Positions 54,965 through 64,000 of a stretch of 64,000 bases of DNA are shown here, in pieces. Position 1 is the first letter of the stretch, and each line of letters begins with the position of its first letter. Origin of the DNA: Floccularia luteovirens (taxonomy: Eukaryota; Basidiomycota; Agaricomycetes; Agaricales; Squamanitaceae); assembly GCA_009739215.1 (NCBI GenBank), contig VSJF01000001.1, positions 2,232,001-2,296,000 of the forward strand. Direction: 5' to 3'. The position numbers and the translations under genes are program-made. The notes beneath the pieces were generated by a model, which saw nothing but the letters and a program-made list of their open reading frames with translations, was not told where the DNA came from and did not search any database.

Positions 54965-57900
54965 CTATAAGTCTACTTCCATGATCTCATCGCTGTAATC
55001 ATCATTGACTAAACCATCATCCATCTCACCCAGAATATAATCGACAACATAGCTATCCTGAACAAGTTTGTCCATGCGCGATAGATGCCTTTCCGTATAT
55101 GGTAGAAGCGCCTCGATAAGCTCCTTGAATGGAATATATCCAGTACTCTGCCCTTTTGTAGCTGTGACAACTTCACCATCAGAAAACATCCGCTCGGAGT
55201 TATCGTCTTCGAATGCATTGATTATATCACTTGCAGACCAGAGTTTAACAATTGTAAAAAGGAGTGTTTGGGCAATCTCGCTCGTTTTTACATTTGTGTT
55301 CCAGTCCCGAACATAACATAGTAACTTTGCAAGATCGGGTCTAGATAGAGATTTGACCAATTCGTCTGCTGAGACAATGCTAGGGTCAGAGTTCTTCGCT
55401 TCCTCCTGGGACGATAAAATGTTCTTGAAGATAGATAGCAGACGTCCAGGTTGTTTCATAGCGAGCGCGAGTTGAATTGCCTTCTTATAATCGTGCAACG
55501 CAATGTAGTTTGCCAGATCTTGATCTCTGAATACAGATGTAAGCAAGATATTTGGAGGTAATACGAAAAATTCACTGACTTCAAAACCATTTCTGCCCTT
55601 TTTAGCTCCTTTTCATCCTCTTGCTCTTCGGTACAGTCTACCCAGAAGGTTACTATTGAATCCGCCGCACCTGACACGATAGTCCGTTCATCTTTGTCGA
55701 CTGTTAGTGCCCATATCTAGAAGGAAGATCAGATACAGTTGATATAATTGGAGCTGCCAAAGGAACACTTACTTTATCTTCGTGGTTATCAAGTGTTGCA
55801 ACACACTCCTCTGTGGCAATGTCCCACAATTTGACAAGTCCATCAGATGCACTACTGACAAGTTGCATCCCCACATTGAAGAAGTCAACCCGCAAAACAG
55901 AGTTTGTGTGGCCCTCAAATGTCTTGAGGCAGGAGAAATCATCAAGACTCCACAACTTCACTGTTTTATCGCCACTTCCAGTAGCAAGAAGACGCTCAGT
56001 CCGCCCAAATCGAGCTGTCCAGACTCCTCGTTTGTGACCCTTGCAAGTACCAAGGAGCTTAAGTTCCCCCCTAGTTTCATTCCCTTTGCTGTAGCTGAAC
56101 TCGATCTGGAAAACCTTGGCTGTCTTATCTTGTGAAGCAGATACCAATAACCGATCATTTGGTGACACGTCCAATGAATTGATATCCTTCTCGTGAGCTT
56201 TATGCGTTGTAAGACTCTTACACCGTAATATATCTCCTTCGTCCCGCTTGCTTGACGGTATGCCTGTCAGATCCCACATCTTTATGGTCTTGTCCTGACT
56301 GCCAGTGAACAAGAATCTAGATTGTACCCCATCTTCAATGGGTTTTCTGGACATAGCGACAGCTCCAACGCTTTCTGCATGTCCTTCACAGAGAGCTACG
56401 CAGTCGTATCCCCAACCCGCTTCATTGACAGCCAACGTAGGAGCCCATATCCGTGCAGAGCGATCTTTACTGCCACTTGCCAGAAGTTGTCCATCAGCAC
56501 TATGATCCAAAGCCAGCACGATGTCGGTGTGTCCTTCTATGAGACGCGAATCGTAGTCAATGGAAGAGTACACACGGATTAAGGAGGAGTTCGTAGCCAG
56601 GGCCAGGACAGTTTCTGGGGTTTTCTTTGAGGAAGATGGCGGCTTATATTCTAGGTAGGTAGAGTCGACAATCTCATCGTTGTATCCAATTAGTTGCTTC
56701 GTCAAGGACTTCGTTGTAGTTGAATAGAGAATGATGTTCTGGTCAGCGTGTATGGATATTAGAGTTGATTGGTTTCGAAGATATCTGGAGCCAACTTTAG
56801 TATCATAGCATACAATGATAAGGAGTGCGCGTACAATATATCGACAATCTGTCGTTGTTCTTCTTCTTCAGTGTTAGCATTTCGCTGAGCGTGAACGTTC
56901 CCGAGGGTGAAGATTACATCGCCTTGATTTGCATTCCAGATTTTCACAACACCTTTTTCGCCTCCTGTATAAAAGTGTATGTCGCTTGAAGAGGAACTGG
57001 GTAAGTCTTCTGGATTAAGAATCCCAACAGCTTCCACCCTCTCTAGAACTGGGATAGTTTTTACGAGCATTGGAGTGGTAGCCTTAGCTTTCCCTTTTTT
57101 TCGCTTGTCCTGTTTCACAACCGATGGGTCATGATAAAGTAGGTCCCATAAAAGGACTACAGAATCCCTTCCACCACTCACTAGCCATCTTCCATCTGCA
57201 GAGACATCCAGACCTCGAGGCACGGAAACATGACCTTCTAGTACGGCCTCTGCCTTTCCCGCACCGCTCGATGTAGAGGCTTCTGTCGACAAGTTGAATA
57301 TCCGTATGCGGGTATCAACAGAGGCGGTTATGAGACGCATATTCCTCTGAGTAGCTGAAGAGATGTCTTGAGGGTAATCGAACGTCAATGCACTAACAAC
57401 ACCTCCATGGCCTTTGAAAACATGGGTCACATAGCCACGAAGGATGTCCCAGACTTTAACTACACCATCAGCTGATCCAGAAGCCAGGTAAGATGAGGTG
57501 GGGTCTGCTTTGCATACATGAACCGACGAGTCGTGAGCACGAGCAATGGTTCGGATGGGTTGTATTCTTTTCTGCGGAACACTTGAGTCGGGGAGTTCGT
57601 ATATTTTTAATGAAAGTGAGGACGAAAACGTAATCAAATGTCTCGATGAAGGTGTAACGCAGAGGGAGTTTATAACTTGTGTATCCTGTAGATGATGTCA
57701 ACTACTGTCTCAAGCACAGAAAAAAACTTATCTCACACCAGCAAAGCGGCAAATCTCAGCACCATTGCTGATATCCGTTACTAGCACAATATCCTGCAAA
57801 CATGTTATTAGCCATTTTCCATCAGGAGTAGACGCGACAGGTCCATTGGTGTATATGGGAGCGATGGTGCGTGATTTTTTAAATCTAATCAAAAACTTAT

Positions 57901-57978
57901 AGTTTAGGACGTGACATGATATATTGTATGGAAAACATACGCTGTTTTAAGCTTAGGGCGGTTTGTTTGAACAGCCAT
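54965..57978 (-). CDS. UTP13: U3 snoRNP / SSU processome WD40 protein UTP13
   Basis: Component of the UtpB complex for 18S rRNA maturation in the nucleolus. Start MAVQTNRPKLKTA; the first intron joins to FKKSRTIAPIYTNGP. WD40 repeats run through the protein: LASGSADGVVKVWDILRGY, WLVSGGRDSVVLLWDLLY, LLASGSKDRSARIWAPTL, LVSASQDKTAKVFQIEF, LLATGSGDKTVKLWSLDD and LVSSASDGLVKLWDIAT, as two seven-blade propellers expected for the family. The C-terminal Utp13 helical domain includes FRDQDLANYIALHDYKKAI, QLALAMKQPGRLLSIFKNIL and PFKELIEALLPYTERHLSR. Tail acidic. Several introns. Confidence 0.9.
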
Positions 57979-58410
57979 TGGTAATGAGGACAGCTCAAGT
58001 TATTATTCTGGAGGTTGTGAAGTGCGTCCTCACAAAATTGTAACCTTTGTTTTTGCTTGCTGTATTGCCTGATGCGGCGAATGTACCTTCTGATGAAAAT
58101 AATTGGACAGCGATGAAACAAATCACGTCTGGGCGACATTGACATTATCCAGAACTAAAATGCGATACCACAATCAAGACATACAATGTCTGGAATTACT
58201 ATCTCTAATGTAAATTAACGATATTTCTGACCTACTGTAGGCATATACCCTGTAGAATGAAGACAAGCTACGCAAAATATTGCATGCCATATAACTTGCA
58301 TATTGACCAACGAATGGTTCGAGCATCTCCTGGTCATCCTTGGATGTGGAGTGCTAATAGTCGTTCGAATACGATGCATGGCGACAATTTTTGGGGCATG
58401 GATGAATTTA
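57979..58410. other. Intergenic: UTP13 promoter and forkhead 3' flank
   Basis: 432 bp; no gene, hairpin or repeat recognised. Confidence 0.35.
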
Positions 58411-59680
58411 CTATGACGGGCGGGATCTTGAAGATGCCACAGTCATGACACGCAGCGCTTCCTCCGCAGACCGTCTCCGCTTCGTTTCCTCCTCAGCAGT
58501 TCTCTCTGCTTCCCGTCTTTTCCTGCTTTCCCGCTCTAATAAATCCTCAACATCCCTAAGTGTTTCTCGTAGCCTAGAGACTTCGGCTTGTGCTTGTGAG
58601 ACTTGTTCCGAAAGACGAAGTGAGACTGAGACAGATTCTGCAGATTGTCGACGTAGGTTTTCAATTTCCAATTGCAAACGTTCTACCAGGTTCTCTGAGC
58701 CATGGTCCAGAGAGGAGAATGGGGGTAAAGTGAAAGGTTGTGGTGGTTTAGAAGGCGCATATGCTGATATTCCGATCAAGGAGTTCCGTCGGTCGTGAGG
58801 ATTTACAAGTTCTTCTTCACTTTCGTATTCATCAGACACTTTCAACGCCTCCTCATCAAATGAAAATTTCCCCTCCTCCTCTTCCTCCTCTTCCTCGTCC
58901 TCATGTGATTCGGGCGAAGAAGGGATTGGCGTAGGTTCTCTAATACTGAAGGTTGTTAATTCCTTTTTTGGCCTGCCTCGTTTCCTGGGGACGTCCAATA
59001 CCCCCCTCGCCGTTCCTTTGTTACCAGATCGTCCTCTCTTGCGGGGTCTTTTAGTACCGGGAGGAGCGGCGAGATTGACTGTCCAATATGACCCGAAGCC
59101 AGGATCAGTTACTGGTCGCGGCTGCCTCTCAAAAAGACGATTCAGAGATAAATGATGTCTTACAGATTGCTTTATCGTATATGAGGGGGGGTGTTTATTT
59201 ATCAAAAAATGCATTCATACCTTCCATGTAGGTCCTGCCTGCTTGTAATAAGGATATTTTGCTTCCATTGCCGCATATATTTCGCGGATAGTAAGACGCT
59301 TTCGAGGACTTCCCAAAATCGCACATCGAAGGATAACCGGTAATGTATGCTGTGGTCTCCCATCCGTGTCAGGCAAGCATGCTAAGGTGTCCGGACAGTC
59401 TGGATGCATTTCATGGTCGTGGTATTTCCTATCTTCATTTTCAGTCTTGCGGTCGTTACATGAGGTCCCTTTAAGCTCTGCATGAGCATTTACGGGACTC
59501 ATCGTCGGAGAAGGTGGTGTAGCGCTAAGGGCCCTCTCTCTGTTTTTCATATTGAGGACCAGTCTGGAAATGTTTCATGACAAAAGTCAGTAGATTGCAA
59601 TCCAATGTCATAGTTGTAGCGTACTTGACTACTCTCTTGCGATTGCCATCAGGATTGAGGATGCTGTTTATATTTGACAT
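58411..59680 (-). CDS. Forkhead transcription factor with AT-hook-like motif and C-terminal coiled coil
   Basis: DNA-binding regulator. A short first exon (59680-59625, MSNINSILNPDGNRKRVVK) joins in phase 2 to LVLNMKNRERALS. The forkhead domain reads LRCAILGSPRKRLTIREIYA, MEAKYPYYKQAGPTWKQSVR (recognition helix joined over an intron at about 59215), HHLSLNRLFERQPRP and GFGSYWTVNL. After it come RPRKRGRSGNKGT and VPRKRGRPKKE (AT-hook-like GRP cores), a run of glutamates, and a coiled coil with leucine heptads (LVERLQLEIENLRRQSAESV). The start with the first exon is inferred. Downstream of a Zn2Cys6 gene in the same orientation. Confidence 0.8.
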
Positions 59681-59894
59681 GATACCCTTTAGTATCATGA
59701 ATTGGTGGATGAATGGACCTCTCTCCATTCATAACTTTGTAAGTACCTCCACAGCTAACAAGGCTGGCATTATGTTACGTAATTTTATATATATATGTTA
59801 TTCAATACAGAGTAAAACTACAATTACATGTCTACATTGTAGCATAACAGTTGACAAAGTAGTAGAGACATTTATACAAGAAAGCATAACGGGG

Positions 59895-62800
59895 TTAGGC
59901 ACCATACGGACCAAAATCGTATGAATAATTCAACGATGTCGGATCAGTGGTTGTATTTGGCAACCACTGGTTTCCTTGTCGGTTGGGCAAACTCACCGCT
60001 GGCGGTGCAGGCATATTCTCCATATTCATATTGTTATGGTTTGAATTTGACGGCGACAGGGGCTGAGATGGAGGTTGAGACCCATCTTGGTTTGCTTTTG
60101 GCCACCATTCATATCCAGGATAGTAGGAGGTAGATGGCTCAATTCCGGGGATATCAAGGCCAAGCATATGAGCCATTAGGCGCGTACTCAACTCTTGAAC
60201 GCCATTTTCATTTTCTAATTCACGATTTTCGTTGGGTGGCGGCCCAAATACCTCACGCTGAAGATAGTCTGAACTTTTCTCCTGTCCAAACGCAGCCTCT
60301 GCGGGCCTTTTGTGCCTCTCCGACGGTAGAACACGCTGTATTGTGCTGTTATCGGAACCTAACTTGACTCCACTCAAGAGATCCCAGGCACGTGAAGCGC
60401 TTGGCCAAACCAGCTATCCAACTCGTTAGAGAGTGTTTTGATTTTGATGATCTCATATATTACCTCCATTTCTTTTAGTGCAGTCATGCATTGCTGAAGT
60501 CCCAACGATGCCTCGATGTTCAGAGGGCGCATGGTCACTAAAAGAAAACAGAAAGTAAATATATTTTATCATGACCAAATTAGCAAAAACATACGCGTAA
60601 GAATATGCATGATTCTGTGACAAAAAAAATTAATAAACTATACTAGTGAACGCTAATTTAAACCTCTTACGATGCGCTGAAAAGATAAGATGTTAGGAAA
60701 GGAGAAGTTCTCCTAAGACTAAAGGTTTCCCGATAGGTTGTGACTGCGATTACGTTACAGTGTCGTTAATGTACCGGTAAGTTCGAGTAAGCTCGAAGAC
60801 TCACCAATCGAACTTATGTGACAGGCAGCTCCTTGCGCGAGATCAAAAGCCCTAGATCCCACATTCGACTTCTGTGCAGCTTCGTCGGAGCTATGGCACA
60901 GCTGCGTGAGTGCACAATCAAGTCTTATAGTGCAAAACAGTACCTCTTCCAATTAGGTATACTAGATCAGAATAAACGGTTAAAATTTATAACTACATCA
61001 GACTCTTTAACACGTACAAAGCACGGTGTAAGAGAAGAACAGATCCCCAATACCGTATATGCAAGAAAAGAATATGTGGTGGCGGGGCCGACCGTCGACT
61101 GGCCGGGTTATAGCGAAGGTATTCCGGAAGCGTTATATACCACTGGTCCAAGCGAGCTTCCAAATCTGCTAGTTGTGCTTGGCGGGACATACCAGGCATG
61201 ACTCGCACAGGATAAACTTTCGCGATGACCGAGCCAACGATGACAGCTTTGAGAAGATGATGAGGAATAGACCATGATTATAACAATAAGGAATACCTAA
61301 TTTAGCGACGGCGCAGAAAGTGCTCATTATTCTTCCTGGCATTGCATGATCAGATTTAATCGTGGTTGGCAGTTGTTGCCAAGGTTTGCTATCGTCGACC
61401 TAACATTCGATAAATTGTGATTAGTAATGAATTAATGATCGTGAAGACCAATAAATACATACGGGGTCAATGTCAGGTAAAGGGGTATCGAAATCTCCGT
61501 CTTTAATCATAGTTGGTCGACCTTATTGGTAGCGATGTTACTTCAAAGCTGGCATGCAAGGTTCAAACATACCCATATATATTGATCCATACCTATGAAA
61601 ACAATCACGACATGCGGTATAATCAATTCGCAACATACATACCTGTCAGCAAGGCAGCATGCCCACCAGATTTGACGACGAGTTTGTGTTTCTGATGGGG
61701 AGAACAAATCATGGCCGTGTATTTTCCAACGGGAAGAGTCACAATTGAGTCCCAAATCGAAAGCCTGCAAAGGATGAGGATGACTTGCTTATGGCAGCTA
61801 TGAGACATTACCATTCTGATCGCCATTCCTAGGGAGGCGGATATTGTAGACGTAATAAAGTTGGTTATCGGAATTTACTTACCAATGAAAATCCACCCTT
61901 GTTCCATTGAACCTACGAATAGATATGTAAGATGTGGAACGATGTGATAGGTATCGTTTATTATTACCAATTCCAAACTCGCGGTAGCCTAACAGGAGCA
62001 AGGACTGAACTGTTGAGGGACGTGACCGGTTGAAAACCCTCGCTAGAGTGGCGTTAAGTTATATGACAGATATGTAGTATAATTGACGGAACGCAACTCA
62101 AAACGTGACGTGCACTGTCAAGATAAGAGCAACCCGCTTCCCACATTTTACCCTGTTGAGGGAAGGGAAGTCCAACATCACTGAATCGCGCAGATATTGC
62201 AAACATAGATAACAGAAGAAGAGTGGTCACCTCCTGCGAGGGCTCAGGCCGCGGAGATGAGTAAGATGGTGTCGAATGAGGCGACTCAGTGTTTCTCAAG
62301 TCGCTTTAGTCAAGAGTTTATTATGAGCAGTAAGGGCGAATATATTTGGATTCTCACCCTTGATGTTTCCTGGAATATATGGTCAGGTTATTCTGTCAAA
62401 CGATACGACGGAGAAAGCACCTTGCTTGATAATCAGCTAGAAAACGGGTCTTGTGGATAACAGGGAATGCAGGGTGAATGTACGTGAAGAATAGATCAAT
62501 AAGCTGGTCTTGCACATCTGGGGATGGAAGCTGAACGTATGGCTCATCAAGAGGCACACAATCATTGGGAAATTTTGACGGCGGCCACACCCTCGCCATT
62601 GGCAATCTCCTGGAATAAGATGAACTACAATCGCGTGAGATTTAAGAAATTACTTACCATACACCACCTTCAATACGATCGTCTGTCCGTAGACTACGAC
62701 CGAGTAGATGCAAGCCACTTGCTTCGCCGTGGAACCGGACCTACTATTGTTTGGACACACGTATAGCTCAGATTCAAGCTGTAACTCACCTCTTGGTGTT

Positions 62801-63946
62801 CGTCTAGGGAAAGTTCACCAAGCGCTTCAGTGGCAGAGTTGTAATCATCTGCGTGGGAGAACTGAGTGATTGAGTAGAAGGGCGAAAATTTTTACCCACC
62901 TGCAGTGGCATCCATAGTATACATGGTATTCCAGTCAGGTTGAATACTTGTAGCACCAATATTATTCAACCGCCTTTTCTGTGTCGCATGTAAATCCACA
63001 TCTTCAGAAGTTCGTATTCCGGGATGGAGACGGTAGTTAATAGCTGAAACGGAAGTTTGAGGTGAGGCAAGGCGATGGGAGAGATTATCCTGCCATTCTT
63101 TCGTGGGCACGACAGATAAACCGTGATCTTAAGACCGCTCAAGTGAACATCTATGTGGACAAATCCAAGGGAAGAGGACATACCTTGGCTCGAAGACACG
63201 ATCTCACGAGACACTCTGGATTGGCGACGAGAGCGGGAAGAGTCCCGACCATTTGCAGATTCATTGCTTCTTAGTATCGATGCAAAGAAATCTTCTTTGG
63301 TAGCATCAGCAGGTTGTCTGCGACGGCCAGATGGTCCCTGTAATTGCAACGTTAAAGATCTCTTGGGTGTTATGTCTCAAAGGCTGACATATGGTCCCAT
63401 ATCCACCCGTGCCAATATTTCACGGGCAAGATCATCTTGCTTGAGTTCAGACACAATTGTTTGCACCCTACGATCAGGGCATTGGAGGATGGCCCCAAGG
63501 AGTGACTCGACTTGGTGCCATCTTTGTTCGATAGCATGGATGTATCCCTTTGGAGGGCCTCGTTTATAGCTGGGTCCTAAATAATAAAAAATCACGACGG
63601 TAATTGGAAGGAACAATAATTTAATAATACCTAGGAATGTGCAAGCTGTGAAGATAGGACAAAAGCAAAGATGAGTTGTGATGATTACAATTGAGATCGT
63701 TCCTTACCGGTTCCTGCTGCAGCGCAAGACTTGCATGGAAGAGCTTCTCCCGCCGGACGTTCGCATTTACTCTTTGTTTTGCGACACTGATCACAAGCTT
63801 GTAGTGTGTAAACTGGGGAGGTACGGGGTAGAGGTGACAATAAAACACATGCCTCTACTACTTCTTTTCCTTGCAAAAGCTGTATGAGAATCATCATGAT
63901 GGCCATTATCGTCGTCGGAAGGGTCGGAATCGTGCCACTGATCCAT
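59895..63946 (-). CDS. Zn2Cys6 transcription factor with fungal-specific middle domain
   Basis: Nuclear regulator. Start MDQWHDSDPSDDDNG; KRSSR joins by a GC-AG splice (agag|gcatgt near 63864) to ACDQCRKTKSKCERPAGEAL. Then comes PCKSCAAAGTA, and the sixth Cys sits in a 15 nt exon (63631-63645) reading ACTFLG. GPSYKRGPPKGYIHAIEQRW follows as linker and coiled-coil dimer region, with RWHQVESLLGAILQCPDRRV continuing it. The Fungal_trans domain is visible in DLFFTYIHPAFPVIHKTRFL, LLLLSMFAISARFSD, RQIWWACCLADRYV and LHIRYWGSVLLLHRALY. The C-terminal tail is Pro/Asn-rich, ending FGPYGA. More than ten introns. The linker and middle domain resemble basidiomycete regulators of plant-wall-degrading genes, but target genes cannot be read here. 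Confidence 0.86.
63631..63645 (-). other. 15 nt microexon coding the sixth zinc-binding Cys
   Basis: CTTGCACATTCCTAG, flanked by cacag and gtatta, joins in phase to give ACTFLG between the zinc cluster and GPSYKRG. Length is a multiple of three. Confidence 0.7.
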
Positions 63947-64000
63947 GGTATCGCAGAGAACAAGACAAAAGAGACTAAAGATGAATGTAACCTGAGTGAG

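Overview
This window is nuclear chromosomal DNA from a filamentous basidiomycete, most likely an Agaricomycete (mushroom-forming fungus). The evidence is the gene structure (many 44-80 nt GT-AG introns, very short exons, gene-dense layout with short shared promoters) and the content (DUF6533- and DUF6534-type membrane proteins, basidiomycete-style F-box proteins, a basidiomycete-type Zn2Cys6 regulator). I see no rRNA, tRNA, CRISPR, intact transposon or viral element. About 29 protein-coding genes and one clear pseudogene can be supported. Exon joins below were made by eye from splice signals plus conserved protein motifs.

Layout. 1-4.5 kb: 3' part of a GNL1-type GTPase gene with apparent frame breaks, a secreted rhamnogalacturonan acetylesterase, and an orphan coiled-coil protein. 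4.8-6.8 kb: F-box protein. 8.1-10.5 kb: a PB1 / LIR-like / UBA-like protein resembling a reduced p62. 10.9-14.0 kb: D-xylose reductase divergent from 2-dehydropantoate 2-reductase. 14.2-17.6 kb: an O-fucosyltransferase-like enzyme divergent from a GDP-fucose-type Golgi transporter. 18.8-20.8 kb: condensation-like acyltransferase. 21.7-26.2 kb: atypical TBC protein divergent from gamma-tubulin complex component GCP4. 26.4-32.3 kb: inorganic pyrophosphatase, and nucleoporin POM152 on the other strand. 32.8-39.4 kb: degenerate RNase III/dsRBD protein, tail-anchored thioredoxin, conserved orphan, ALG9 mannosyltransferase. 39.8-43.0 kb: DUF6533 membrane protein and F-box protein. 43.1-43.5 kb: short-chain dehydrogenase relic. 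44.3-47.5 kb: DH-domain RhoGEF divergent from riboflavin gene RIB7. 47.6-51.6 kb: NBR1-type selective autophagy receptor. 52.4-54.9 kb: DUF6534 membrane protein and aminodeoxychorismate lyase (ABZ2 type). 55.0-58.0 kb: UTP13. 58.4-63.9 kb: forkhead protein and Zn2Cys6 transcription factor.

How genes relate. Most are housekeeping genes and not a single pathway, but three arrangements stand out. (1) The two halves of an animal-type p62/NBR1 receptor appear in separate genes 37 kb apart: one has PB1 (acidic OPCA face), a DDWQRL LIR-like motif and a UBA-like end; the other has a PB1 without a visible acidic face, ZZ fingers, the FW domain and a C-terminal YVVL LIR-like motif but no UBA. (2) An O-fucosyltransferase-like enzyme and a GDP-fucose-type transporter share one 262 bp divergent promoter, which looks like a Golgi fucosylation module. 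(3) Several enzymes look like pseudoenzymes or have altered catalytic residues (TBC GAP, RNase III, acetylesterase Asp to Glu). Splicing oddities include 11, 15, 16 and 24 nt exons and three inferred GC-AG introns supported by conserved protein sequence.
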